A stretch of DNA of 64,000 nt from Streptomyces sp. NBC_01551 (GTDB lineage Bacteria > Actinomycetota > Actinomycetes > Streptomycetales > Streptomycetaceae): positions 2,152,501 through 2,216,500 of the forward strand of contig NZ_JAPEPX010000001.1 in assembly GCF_026339935.1 (NCBI RefSeq). The letters run 5' to 3'. Below are positions 17,343-25,709 of the stretch, in pieces. The translations under genes and the position numbers were made by a program. Numbering within the stretch: the first letter of the stretch is position 1; the number at the start of each line of letters is the position of its first letter. The notes beneath the pieces are model-generated. The model saw nothing but the letters and a program-made list of their open reading frames with translations. It was not told the origin of the DNA and made no database searches.

Positions 17343-18218
17343 TCAGTCCCACCAGAACCCCCAGGACGCGGAGCCGGTCACGGCCTCGTCCGTGTAGGCG
17401 CCCACGCTGCCGGATCCCTGCCAGACGTTGTCGGGGCAGAAGGCGAAGTGCTCGGCGGCGACCGGCAGCGCGGCGGCCGTCGTCAGCGGCGGGGCGGCCA
17501 CGGACAAGTGGAGCTCGTCGAAGCCGAGGGCGAGCACGCGGGCGCCGAAGCGGTCCTCCCAGGAGCGCAGGACGGTGCTGATGAGGGCCATGTCGCTCTC
17601 GTAGTTCGTCGGCCCGCGCCAGCCCATCGCCGTGGGTACGTCGGCTCCCCGGCCGGCGGGTATCAGCGCCAGACGCGGGCCCGGCAGGACGCCGTCCCGG
17701 ATCAGCTCGTCGGCAAGCGCGAGGGCCACGGCCTCCGGGTCGTCCTCGTCCGGGCCCCCCTGCGGGGTCCGGTGTTCCGCCAGGCCCGGCCAGTCGCGGC
17801 CGAAGGGGGCGATCAGCCCGGCGCCGTCGGGACCGTCGCCCTCCTCGGGGTCGGGGACGACCCGGGCCCAGAACGCGCGCAGGACCGGCTCGACGTGGTG
17901 GTCGTCGGGGTCGGACATCGAGGCGGGGCTCAGCTCGTCGCGGGTCCACCAGCTCTCCAGACCGCGCCGCTCCTGGAACAGCACGGCCTGAAGGCCCGCG
18001 GCCAGGGCGGGACCGCGGCAGGCGGCGAGCGCACCGGCGCCCACGGGCGCGTCGGAGACCCACAGCAGCGGCTCGCGCCGCGCGTTGCCCCGCAGCCACG
18101 CCCGCCCGCCGGGCCGGCCGATCAGCGTGCCCGGCGGCAACTCCAGTCCCAGGGAGCGGCCTTGCGGATCGTCGGCCAGTACGGACAGCGGGTTCGGTGT
18201 CTTCGGCGGATTCGTCAC
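17343..18218 (-). CDS. DUF4253-type protein
   Basis: 291 residues from GTG 18218. The C-terminal half (VPTAMGWRGPTNYESDMALISTVLRSWEDRFGARV, here split as two segments: GWRGPTNYES and RSWEDRFGARVLALGFDEL) matches DUF4253, a family common in actinobacteria with no assigned biochemical role. The N-terminal half is Asp/Glu/Pro-rich in its middle. Convergent with tesB (30 bp between stops). A TTG further upstream (18248) is possible but less likely. Confidence 0.65.
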   Translation of the reverse strand: MTNPPKTPNPLSVLADDPQGRSLGLELPPGTLIGRPGGRAWLRGNARREPLLWVSDAPVGAGALAACRGPALAAGLQAVLFQERRGLESWWTRDELSPASMSDPDDHHVEPVLRAFWARVVPDPEEGDGPDGAGLIAPFGRDWPGLAEHRTPQGGPDEDDPEAVALALADELIRDGVLPGPRLALIPAGRGADVPTAMGWRGPTNYESDMALISTVLRSWEDRFGARVLALGFDELHLSVAAPPLTTAAALPVAAEHFAFCPDNVWQGSGSVGAYTDEAVTGSASWGFWWD

Positions 18219-18284
18219 GCCTTCGACGCTAGCGGCCGGCACTGACAACGCCCGTTCGCCGGAAGGGCGGTGGCAGCGGGGGCG

Positions 18285-18746
18285 CTATTCCCTCGGCTGG
18301 GCCTTGAGCTTGGCCCAGACGGCCTCCAGCGCGGCTATGTCCGCGTCGTCGAGGCGGGAGTCGAAGACCTCGGCGAGGGCCTCGCGGCGGGTGGCGTCGG
18401 CCTCCGCGAAGGCGCGGCGGCCGTCCTCGGTGAGGGCGATGCCCACGGACCGGGCGTCCGTCGGGGACGGGACCCGCTCGACCAGGCCGCGGGCCCTGAG
18501 GGAATCGGCGACGCGCGAGACCTGGCTGCGGCTGAGCAGGGTCCTGGCGCCCAGCTCGGAGGGGGCGACCGGCTCGTGCTGGACGCTCAGCCACAGCATG
18601 ACCTCGAACCACGACAACGGCAGGTCGTGGCGGCGCGTGAGGGCCTGGTCGACCCGGGCGGTGAGGGTGGTGCCGGCCCAGACCAGGCCGTAGAAGGCGT
18701 GGTCGCGGGGGGTGAGACCGTCCAGGTTCAGATTCGTGTGCGCCAT
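18285..18746 (-). CDS. MarR-family transcriptional regulator
   Basis: 153 residues with the winged-HTH of MarR proteins: APSELGARTLLSRSQVSRVADSLRARGLVERV (shown as SELGARTLLSRSQVSRV and LRARGLVERV) followed by the wing DARSVGIALTEDG. Such dimers repress neighbouring genes until a phenolic or other ligand binds. It is divergent from the SDR gene, and a strong inverted repeat lies between the two starts. The SDR partner is broken, so this regulator may now control only itself. Confidence 0.88.
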   Translation of the reverse strand: MAHTNLNLDGLTPRDHAFYGLVWAGTTLTARVDQALTRRHDLPLSWFEVMLWLSVQHEPVAPSELGARTLLSRSQVSRVADSLRARGLVERVPSPTDARSVGIALTEDGRRAFAEADATRREALAEVFDSRLDDADIAALEAVWAKLKAQPRE

Positions 18747-18762
18747 GGGGCAAGGATACCGG

Positions 18763-18809
18763 GTTGCGTGCACACGCACACAAAGATAATGTGTGTGTGC
18801 ACGCACAAA
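18763..18809. promoter_or_regulatory. MarR-type operator, long inverted repeat
   Basis: Between the divergent MarR (start 18746) and SDR (start 18825) genes, GTTGCGTGCACACGCACAC is mirrored by a TGTGTGTGTGCACGCACAAAC segment across a short AT-rich centre (aaagataa). The near-palindrome of about 20 bp per arm, with GTGCAC cores in both arms, is the size expected for two MarR dimers and overlaps the likely promoters. Confidence 0.7.
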
Positions 18810-18824
18810 CCTAGGGAGCCTTCC

Positions 18825-19416
18825 ATGAGTGCCAAGACCACCAAGACCGTCCTCATCACCGGCACCTCCTCCGGCATCGGCCTGGCCGCCGCGGTCGCCG
18901 CCGCCCGGGCGGGCTGGCACACCGTCGCCACCATGCGCGACACCACCAAGGCCGACGCCCTGCTGAAGGCCGCCTCCGAAGCCGGCGTCGCCGACCTGGT
19001 CCAGGTCAAGCGGCTCGACGTGACCGACGCGGACTCCGCGGCCGCGTGCGTGGCCGAGGTCGTCGCCGAGCACGGGCACCTCGACGCGGTCGTGAACAAC
19101 GCGGGCGCCGGCTTCGTCGGGACCATCGAGCAGCACAGCATGGAGCGGCTGCGGGACGTCATGGAGGTCAACTTCTTCGGCGTCGCCGAGCTCACCCGGA
19201 TCGCGCTCCCCCACCTGCGCGCCTCGGGCGGCCGGGTCATCACCGTGACGAGCGTCGGCGGAGCAGGCGGCGGCGCCGGTCATCGAGGCGCTGACCGCCG
19301 AGAAGATGCCGTTCCGGATCCAGACCTCCGACTGGGCCCGCGACTTCGTGGGCATGAAGCTCGCGGACCTCGACGGCTCGGCCGTCCAGACCGAGATGAC
19401 CGACTGGCTCGGCTAG
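18825..19416 (+). pseudogene. SDR oxidoreductase pseudogene (internal deletion and frameshift)
   Basis: The N-terminal part (18825-19262, about 146 codons) is a normal short-chain dehydrogenase: TGTSSGIG cofactor loop, NNAGAGF, and the strand GGRVITVTSVGG. The frame then becomes noncoding. From 19261 a different frame (+1) continues with a typical SDR C terminus (VIEALTAEKMPFRIQTSDWARDF... to MTDWLG, split here at VIEALTAEKMPF and DFVGMKLADLDGS), stopping at 19414-19416. About 80-100 residues are missing between the two parts, including the catalytic Tyr-x-x-x-Lys and substrate region. The junction sits in GGCGG-rich sequence. I read this as deletion plus frameshift; a sequencing or assembly collapse is the alternative. 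Confidence 0.78.
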
Positions 19417-19487
19417 GACGCTCGCGGGCCGCTGGCACGGGGCGCCCGCACAGCCCGGTGCCGGCGCCGCGCCGGGCGCCGGCGTCG

Positions 19488-20285
19488 CTAGAGAAGGCCC
19501 GCCGTGGACAGCAGGTACGCCACCATCGGGTCGTAGAAACGCGGGTCGCGAACGTGGTCGTCCAGCGGGATCGCCACCTGGAGGGTGCCCTCCGCCTCGC
19601 CCAGGAACAGCGCCGGGTCGTTGCAGTCCGCGTAGCCCACCGCGTCCAGGCCGCGCTGCGCCGCGCAGCCCGCCCAGCCGTGGTCGGCGACGACCAGGTC
19701 CGGCTGCGGGCGCCCGGTGGCCGCCAGGCCGTCCAGGATCGCCGCCATCGGGGCCGGCGAGTGGGTGTGCCACAGGGTCGCGCCGCGCTCCAGCACCGCG
19801 ACGTCCGCGAACTGCCACACCGAGCCCTCGTCGGCCATCAGGCCGGACGGGATGACGACGATCTCGCACCCCGCCGCGCGCAGCGCCGCCGCCGTCGCCC
19901 GGTGGACGTCCAGCAGGCCGCCGGGGTGCCCGGTGGCGAGCAGCACGCTCTGCCGGTCCAGCGCGGCCTTGTGCAGCCGGGCCGCCAGCCGGTCCAGGCC
20001 CGCGACCGTCAGTTCCGGGTCGATCGTGTCCTGGCCGTAGCGGTGCGCCGGGTCGTCCACGACCCCGCACCGCTCCGCCATCACCGCGAGCACGTCCTGC
20101 TCGTCGGCCCAGCGGTCGCCCAGTTCCAGGCCGAGCCAGTAGTGCCGATCGCCGTTGGCGAGCTTGCGGTAGTGGGAGAGGTTGTTCTCACGTGGCGTCG
20201 CGACGTCCCCGGCGATCCGGGTGCGGACCAGGTGGTCGACGAGTTCGGCGCGGGTGGGTACGGACGTCTCTATCGGCATCGGCAT
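19488..20285 (-). CDS. Conserved actinobacterial protein annotated as phosphatase
   Basis: 265 residues from ATG 20285 (MPMPIETS); ATG 20279 is equally possible. I recognise a protein widely present in Streptomyces and usually labelled 'phosphatase'. It contains LLATGHPGGLLDVHRA, EIVVIPSGLMADEG, LWHTHSPAPM and VVADHGWAGCAAQ, giving several His/Asp residues suited to metal binding. No standard phosphatase signature is obvious, so the enzymatic label is weak. Convergent with the SDR pseudogene. Confidence 0.65.
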   Translation of the reverse strand: MPMPIETSVPTRAELVDHLVRTRIAGDVATPRENNLSHYRKLANGDRHYWLGLELGDRWADEQDVLAVMAERCGVVDDPAHRYGQDTIDPELTVAGLDRLAARLHKAALDRQSVLLATGHPGGLLDVHRATAAALRAAGCEIVVIPSGLMADEGSVWQFADVAVLERGATLWHTHSPAPMAAILDGLAATGRPQPDLVVADHGWAGCAAQRGLDAVGYADCNDPALFLGEAEGTLQVAIPLDDHVRDPRFYDPMVAYLLSTAGLL

Positions 20286-20349
20286 ACGCCCATTCTGCCG
20301 CCGCCCGGGCGGAGCCGTCCCGTCCATCCCGCCCACCGGACGCGCCGGG

Positions 20350-20928
20350 TCATCCGGAGAGCGCGCCGAAGGCCCCGTGCGCGAGCCTGCGCAGCAGTGA
20401 TTCCGTCGCCTCCCGGCCCAGCGCCGCCAGGTGCGGAGTGGAGTTGAGCAGGCCGAACACCGCGTGCACGGACACCCGCACCTCCGCCTCGCCCACCTGG
20501 GGGTGCAGTTCGCGTACGACGGTCACCCACAGCTCCACGTACTGGCGCTGCAACTGGCGCACGAGCTTGCGGTCGGCGTCGCGCAGCCGGTCCAGCTCCC
20601 GGTCGTGGACGGTGATCAGCGCCCGGTCGTCGAGCGCGAAGTCGATGTGGCCGTCGATGAGGGAGGCCAGCACCAGGGAGGGGTCACCGGCCGCCTCCTG
20701 CGCCCGGCGGCGCCCACCGGTCAGCAGCCGTTCGCTGATGCCGACCAGCAGCTCGGCGAGCATGGCGTCCTTGCCCGCGAAGTGGCGGTACAGGCCGGGG
20801 CCGCTGATGCCCACCGCGGCCCCTATCTCGTCCACGCCCACGCCGTGGAATCCGCGCTCGGCGAAGAGGCGGGCGGCCTCGCTGAGGATCTGCTCGCGAC
20901 GGGTCGGGGCGGCGGCACTGGTGCTCAT
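20350..20928 (-). CDS. TetR-family regulator of the leucine-catabolism operon
   Basis: 192 residues. The N-terminal TetR HTH (RREQILSEAARLFAERGFHG, then GPGLYRHFAGKDAML, residues 9-55) is followed by a helical ligand domain. It is divergent from the four-gene acyl-CoA carboxylase operon with 99 bp between starts, and two matching operator-like palindromes lie in that gap. By position it should repress the operon until a branched-chain acyl-CoA intermediate binds; the ligand is inference. Confidence 0.88.
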   Translation of the reverse strand: MSTSAAAPTRREQILSEAARLFAERGFHGVGVDEIGAAVGISGPGLYRHFAGKDAMLAELLVGISERLLTGGRRRAQEAAGDPSLVLASLIDGHIDFALDDRALITVHDRELDRLRDADRKLVRQLQRQYVELWVTVVRELHPQVGEAEVRVSVHAVFGLLNSTPHLAALGREATESLLRRLAHGAFGALSG

Positions 20929-20951
20929 GGGAATCCATTCTAGACAGGGCC

Positions 20952-20998
20952 GTTAGCGCTCGTTAACCTAGGCGGTACATGCGTTAACGCTCATTAAC
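20952..20998. promoter_or_regulatory. Twin TetR operators
   Basis: GTTAGCGCTCGTTAAC (20952-20967) and GTTAACGCTCATTAAC (20983-20998) are near-identical 16-mers of palindromic type GTTAxCG..CxTTAAC, repeated 31 bp apart (three helical turns). They lie between the TetR gene and the carboxylase operon, as expected for cooperative binding of two dimers. Confidence 0.75.
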
Positions 20999-21027
20999 AG
21001 CGTGCACCGAGCAAGGGAGCTCGACCG

Positions 21028-22644
21028 ATGCAGCAGGCACCAGTGCTGACGAGCGCCGCGGACCCGGCGTCCGAGGCCTGGCGGACCAACGAGGCCGCCC
21101 ACCGCGAGCTGACCGAGGGCCTGCGCGCCCGGCTCGACGCGGCCCGGCTCGGCGGCGGCGACAAGGCCCGCGCCCGCCACACCGCCCGCGGGAAGCTGCT
21201 TCCCCGCGACCGCGTGGACACCCTCCTCGACCCCGGATCCCCGTTCCTGGAGCTGGCCCCGCTGGCCGCCGAGGGGATGTACGGGGGCGCGGCCCCTGCC
21301 GCCGGGGTCATCGCGGGCATCGGCCGGGTCAGCGGCCGCGAGTGTGTGATCGTCGCGAACGACGCCACCGTCAAGGGCGGCACGTACTACCCGATGACCG
21401 TCAAGAAGCACCTGCGCGCCCAGGAGGTGGCCCTGGAGAACCGTCTCCCCTGCCTCTACCTGGTCGACTCGGGCGGCGCCTTCCTCCCCATGCAGGACGA
21501 GGTCTTCCCCGACCGGGAGCACTTCGGCCGCATCTTCTACAACCAGGCGCGCATGTCCGGCGCCGGCATCCCGCAGATCGCGGCCGTCCTCGGCTCCTGC
21601 ACCGCCGGCGGCGCGTACGTCCCGGCGATGAGCGACGAGGCCGTCATCGTGCGCGGCCAGGGCACGATCTTCCTCGGCGGCCCGCCGCTGGTGAAGGCCG
21701 CCACCGGCGAGGTCGTCACCGCCGAGGAACTGGGCGGCGGCGAGGTCCACTCCCGGACCTCCGGCGTCACCGACCACCTCGCGGAGGACGACGCGCACGC
21801 GCTGCGGATCGTACGGAACATCGTGGCCACCCTGCCCGAGCGCGGGGCCCTGCCCTGGGCGGTCGAGGCTCCGCAAGAGCCCAAGGTGGACCCGGCCGGG
21901 CTGTACGGCGCGGTCCCGGTGGACTCCCGCACCCCGTACGACGCGCGCGAGATCATCGCCCGGATCGTGGACGGGTCCCGCTTCCAGGAGTTCAAGGCCG
22001 AGTTCGGCACGACGCTGGTCACCGGCTTCGCCCGGATCCACGGACACCCGGTCGGCATCGTCGCCAACAACGGCATCCTCTTCTCCGAGTCGGCCCAGAA
22101 GGGCGCGCACTTCATCGAGCTGTGCGACCAGCGCGGGATCCCGCTCCTCTTCCTCCAGAACATCTCCGGCTTCATGGTCGGCCGCGACTACGAGGCCGGC
22201 GGCATCGCCAAACACGGCGCCAAGATGGTCACGGCCGTGGCCTGCACCCGCGTCCCGAAGCTGACCGTCGTCGTCGGCGGCTCCTACGGCGCGGGCAACT
22301 ACTCGATGTGCGGCCGGGCGTACTCGCCGCGCTTCCTGTGGATGTGGCCCAACGCGAAGATCTCCGTCATGGGCGGCGAGCAGGCCGCCTCGGTGCTCGC
22401 CACCGTCAAGCGCGACCAGATCGAGGGCGCGGGCCAGGACTGGCCGGCGGAGGACGAGGAGGCCTTCAAGGCCCCGGTCCGCGCGCAGTACGAGGAGCAG
22501 GGCAACGCCTACTACGCCACCGCGCGGCTGTGGGACGACGGGGTCATCGACCCGATGGAGACCCGGCAGGTGCTGGGACTGGCCCTGACCGCGTGCGCGA
22601 ACGCCCCGCTGGGCGATTCGGCTTTCGGCATCTTCCGTATGTGA
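21028..22644 (+). CDS. mccB: Acyl-CoA carboxylase beta subunit (methylcrotonyl-CoA carboxylase type)
   Basis: 538 residues, a carboxyltransferase with both crotonase-like halves: [20 protein letters not shown] near the N terminus, the oxyanion-hole segment [18 protein letters not shown], and the C-terminal [20 protein letters not shown]. Context (biotin subunit, HMG-CoA lyase, acyl-CoA dehydrogenase) points to 3-methylcrotonyl-CoA carboxylation in leucine breakdown rather than propionyl- or acetyl-CoA carboxylation. First gene of the operon, with GGGAG before the ATG. The next gene starts 23 bp downstream. Confidence 0.9.
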   Translation: MQQAPVLTSAADPASEAWRTNEAAHRELTEGLRARLDAARLGGGDKARARHTARGKLLPRDRVDTLLDPGSPFLELAPLAAEGMYGGAAPAAGVIAGIGRVSGRECVIVANDATVKGGTYYPMTVKKHLRAQEVALENRLPCLYLVDSGGAFLPMQDEVFPDREHFGRIFYNQARMSGAGIPQIAAVLGSCTAGGAYVPAMSDEAVIVRGQGTIFLGGPPLVKAATGEVVTAEELGGGEVHSRTSGVTDHLAEDDAHALRIVRNIVATLPERGALPWAVEAPQEPKVDPAGLYGAVPVDSRTPYDAREIIARIVDGSRFQEFKAEFGTTLVTGFARIHGHPVGIVANNGILFSESAQKGAHFIELCDQRGIPLLFLQNISGFMVGRDYEAGGIAKHGAKMVTAVACTRVPKLTVVVGGSYGAGNYSMCGRAYSPRFLWMWPNAKISVMGGEQAASVLATVKRDQIEGAGQDWPAEDEEAFKAPVRAQYEEQGNAYYATARLWDDGVIDPMETRQVLGLALTACANAPLGDSAFGIFRM

Positions 22645-22667
22645 CGTGTGACGTGAGGACCTCTTCG

Positions 22668-24770
22668 ATGTTCAGCACTGTTCTGGTCGCCAACCGGGGC
22701 GAGATCGCGGTCCGGGTCATCCGCACCCTGCGGGAGCTCGGCGTACGGTCGGTGGCCGTCTTCAGCGACGCGGACGCCGACGCCCGGCACGTACGGGAGG
22801 CCGACACGGCCGTCCGGATCGGCCCGGCGGCGGCCGCCGAGAGCTACCTGTCGGTGGAGCGGCTGCTCGACGCGGCCCGCCGCACCGGGGCCGAGGCGAT
22901 CCACCCGGGGTACGGGTTCCTCGCCGAGAACGCGGGTTTCGCACAGGCGTGCGCGGAGGCGGGCCTGGCCTTCATCGGGCCGCCGGCCAAGGCGATCTCC
23001 CTGATGGGGGACAAGATCCGGGCCAAGGAGACGGTGAAGGCGGCGGGCGTGCCCGTGGTCCCCGGCTCATCCGGGAGCGGCCTGTCGGACGCCGAACTCG
23101 TGGCGGCGGCCGAGGAGATCGGCATGCCGGTGCTGCTGAAGCCCTCGGCGGGCGGCGGCGGCAAGGGCATGCGGCTGGTGCGGGACGCCGGGCTGCTGGC
23201 CGAGGAGATCGCGGCGGCGCGGCGCGAGGCGCGGTCGTCGTTCGGCGACGACACGCTGCTCGTGGAGCGGTGGGTGGACCGGCCCCGGCACATCGAGATC
23301 CAGGTGCTGGCCGACGCGTACGGGAACGTCGTGCACCTGGGCGAGCGCGAGTGCTCGCTGCAGCGGCGCCACCAGAAGGTCATCGAGGAGGCGCCGTCGG
23401 TCCTGCTGACGCCTGAGCTGCGGGCCTCGATGGGCGCGGCTGCGGTGGAGGCGGCGCGGTCGTGCGGGTACGTCGGCGCGGGGACGGTGGAGTTCATCGT
23501 TCCGGGCGGGGACCCGTCCTCTTACTACTTCATGGAGATGAACACCCGGCTCCAGGTGGAGCACCCGGTGACGGAGCTGATCACCGGGCTGGACCTGGTC
23601 GAGCAGCAGCTGCGGGTCGCCTCCGGCGCGGAGCTGGGCTTCGGCCAGGCGGACGTCACCCTCACCGGGCACGCCATCGAGGCCCGGGTCTGCGCGGAGG
23701 ACCCGGCGCGCGGTTTCCTGCCGTCCGGGGGGACGGTGCTGGCGCTGTCCGAGCCGTCGGGCGGGTCCGTACGGACGGACTCGGGCCTGGTGGCCGGGGT
23801 CGACACGGGCTCGACGTACGACCCGATGCTGTCGAAGGTGATCGCGTACGGTCCCGACCGGGCGGCTGCCCTGCGGGTGCTGCGGGGCGCGTTGGCGGAC
23901 ACCGTGATCCTGGGTGTCCAGACCAATGCGGGTTTCCTGCGGAGGCTGTTGGCGCATCCGGACGTGGTCAGCGGGGACCTGGACACCGGTCTGGTGGAGC
24001 GCGACCTGTCCACCATGCTCCCGGACGGCGTCCCGCCCGAGGTGTACGCTGCCGCGGCCCTGTTGGCCGTCCCCCACCCCGCCCCTTCCCGAAACCGGGC
24101 TCTGCCCGGATCCGCGCCTCAAACGCCGGCGGGGCTGGGGGTTGACGCCCCGGCGGGGCCGCAACGGTGGGTCGACCCGTTCGACGCCGCCAACGGCTGG
24201 CGCCTGGGCGGCACCCCCGCCTGGACGGTCCACCACTTCCGCCTCCCGGGTCAGGACCCGGTCGGCGTCCGTACCCGGCCCACCCGGCCGGGGGGGCAGC
24301 ACACGGAGCTCCTCCTCGACGGCGGCGCCGACCACGATCCGGCCCGGGGCCGGATCGTGGCCCGCACCACCGACACCGTCACCGTCGAACTCGACGGCGT
24401 CACGCACCGCTTCGCCTACGCCGCCTCCCCGGAGGGGACCTGGCTCGGCCGCGACGGCGACAGCTGGCACGTGCAGGACCACGACCCCGTCACCGCCGCC
24501 CTCACCGGCGCCGGCCACGCCGGCAAGGACACCCTCGCCGCCCCGATGCCCGGCACGGTCACCGTCGTCAAGGTCTCGGTCGGCGACAAGGTGACCGCCG
24601 GGCAGAGCCTCCTCGTCGTCGAGGCCATGAAGATGGAGCACGTCATCTCCGCCCCGCACGCGGGCATCGTCGCCGAGCTCGACGTCTCCCCCGGCACCAC
24701 CGTCGCCATGGACCAGGTCCTCGCGGTCGTCACCCCGGAAGAACCGGAAGAAGAGGAGGCGGCCAAGTGA
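22668..24770 (+). CDS. mccA: Acyl-CoA carboxylase alpha subunit with biotin domain
   Basis: 700 residues. The N-terminal biotin carboxylase domain (VLVANRGEIAVRVIRTLREL; ATP-grasp loop PSAGGGGKGMRLV; EMNTRLQVEHPVTE) covers about residues 1-445. The C-terminal biotinyl domain carries the biotinylated Lys in VEAMKMEHVI (about residue 655). Between them, residues about 470-492 are encoded by a DNA repeat normally seen between Streptomyces genes, inserted in frame. The protein supplies carboxybiotin to the beta subunit. The stop overlaps the GTG of the next gene. Confidence 0.93.
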   Translation: MFSTVLVANRGEIAVRVIRTLRELGVRSVAVFSDADADARHVREADTAVRIGPAAAAESYLSVERLLDAARRTGAEAIHPGYGFLAENAGFAQACAEAGLAFIGPPAKAISLMGDKIRAKETVKAAGVPVVPGSSGSGLSDAELVAAAEEIGMPVLLKPSAGGGGKGMRLVRDAGLLAEEIAAARREARSSFGDDTLLVERWVDRPRHIEIQVLADAYGNVVHLGERECSLQRRHQKVIEEAPSVLLTPELRASMGAAAVEAARSCGYVGAGTVEFIVPGGDPSSYYFMEMNTRLQVEHPVTELITGLDLVEQQLRVASGAELGFGQADVTLTGHAIEARVCAEDPARGFLPSGGTVLALSEPSGGSVRTDSGLVAGVDTGSTYDPMLSKVIAYGPDRAAALRVLRGALADTVILGVQTNAGFLRRLLAHPDVVSGDLDTGLVERDLSTMLPDGVPPEVYAAAALLAVPHPAPSRNRALPGSAPQTPAGLGVDAPAGPQRWVDPFDAANGWRLGGTPAWTVHHFRLPGQDPVGVRTRPTRPGGQHTELLLDGGADHDPARGRIVARTTDTVTVELDGVTHRFAYAASPEGTWLGRDGDSWHVQDHDPVTAALTGAGHAGKDTLAAPMPGTVTVVKVSVGDKVTAGQSLLVVEAMKMEHVISAPHAGIVAELDVSPGTTVAMDQVLAVVTPEEPEEEEAAK
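24075..24141 (+). repeat. Streptomyces-type dispersed intergenic repeat inside mccA
   Basis: The stretch beginning CCCCGCCCCTTCCCGAAACC, then a small CCGGGctctgCCCGG hairpin, then GCGCCTCAAACGCCGGCGGG, matches an element I know from many Streptomyces intergenic regions. Here it is within the open frame of the carboxylase alpha-subunit gene and is translated as a Pro/Ala/Arg-rich linker between domains. It does not disrupt the frame. Identity as the dispersed repeat rests on recognition, not a search. Confidence 0.65.
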
Positions 24771-25702
24771 ACGGGCTGCCCATGACCGTCCCGGCCCCCG
24801 AGCTGCCGCCCCGCGTCCGGATCCACGAGGTCGGTGCCCGCGACGGGCTGCAGAACGAGAAGTCGGCCGTGCCCACGCACGTCAAGGCCGAGTTCATCCA
24901 CCGGCTGGCCGCCGCCGGGCTCACCACCGTCGAGGCCACCAGTTTCGTGCACCCCAAGTGGGTCCCCCAGCTGGCAGACGCCGAGCAGCTGTTCCCCGAG
25001 CTGCGGGACCTGCCCGGGGTGCACCTGCCCGTCCTCGTGCCCAACGAGCGCGGGCTCGACCGGGCCCTCGCCCTCGGGGCCACCCGTATCGCGGTCTTCG
25101 GCTCGGCCACCGAGACGTTCGCCTCCCGCAACCTCAACCGGACCGTCGCCGAGTCCCTCGCCATGTTCGAGCCGGTCGTGGCCCGCGCCAAGGAGGGCAA
25201 GGCGCACGTGCGCGGCTACCTCTCCATGTGCTTCGGCGACCCCTGGGAGGGTCCGGTCCCGGTCCACCAGGTGGTCCGCGTGGCCAAGGCCCTGCTCGAC
25301 CTCGGGTGCGACGAGCTCAGCCTCGGCGACACCATCGGCGTCGCCACCCCGGGGCACGTCCAGACGCTCCTCGGCGAACTCAACGAGGAAGGCGTCGCCA
25401 CCGACCGGATCGGCGTGCACTTCCACGACACCTACGGCCAGGCCCTGTCCAACACCCTCGCCGCGCTCCAGCACGGCGTGACCACGGTCGACGCCTCCGC
25501 CGGCGGCCTCGGCGGCTGCCCGTACGCGAAGAGCGCGACCGGCAACCTCGCCACCGAGGACCTGGTGTGGATGCTCGACGGCCTCGGCATCGAGACCGGT
25601 GTCGACCTGGCCGCCCTCACCGCCACGAGCGTGTGGATGGCCGAACAGCTGGGACGCCCCAGCCCCTCCCGTACCGTCCGCGCCCTCTCCCACAAGGAGT
25701 AA
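24767..25702 (+). CDS. hmgL: Hydroxymethylglutaryl-CoA lyase
   Basis: 311 residues, a TIM-barrel HMGL-like lyase. Conserved motifs: VRIHEVGARDGLQNEK at the N terminus (metal-binding Asp and catalytic Arg), the metal-binding pair in GVHFHDTYGQALSN (about residue 222), and the C-terminal catalytic-Cys loop GGLGGCPYA (about residue 250). Cleaves HMG-CoA to acetyl-CoA and acetoacetate, the last step of leucine degradation. The GTG at 24767 overlaps the TGA of mccA (GTGA), with GGAGG seven bases upstream, so translation is coupled. Confidence 0.92.
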   Translation: MNGLPMTVPAPELPPRVRIHEVGARDGLQNEKSAVPTHVKAEFIHRLAAAGLTTVEATSFVHPKWVPQLADAEQLFPELRDLPGVHLPVLVPNERGLDRALALGATRIAVFGSATETFASRNLNRTVAESLAMFEPVVARAKEGKAHVRGYLSMCFGDPWEGPVPVHQVVRVAKALLDLGCDELSLGDTIGVATPGHVQTLLGELNEEGVATDRIGVHFHDTYGQALSNTLAALQHGVTTVDASAGGLGGCPYAKSATGNLATEDLVWMLDGLGIETGVDLAALTATSVWMAEQLGRPSPSRTVRALSHKE

Positions 25703-25709
25703 CGAAGAC

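Noticed and set aside
18825..20447. Reading the SDR frame onward as a 540-residue fusion protein
   Set aside because: After about 19262 the frame is Arg/Gly-rich noise and runs antisense through the conserved phosphatase-type gene. The SDR C terminus continues in another frame.
24075..24141. Treating the repeat in mccA as evidence of a broken gene
   Set aside because: The frame is open through it and the biotinyl domain with its AMKM motif is intact.
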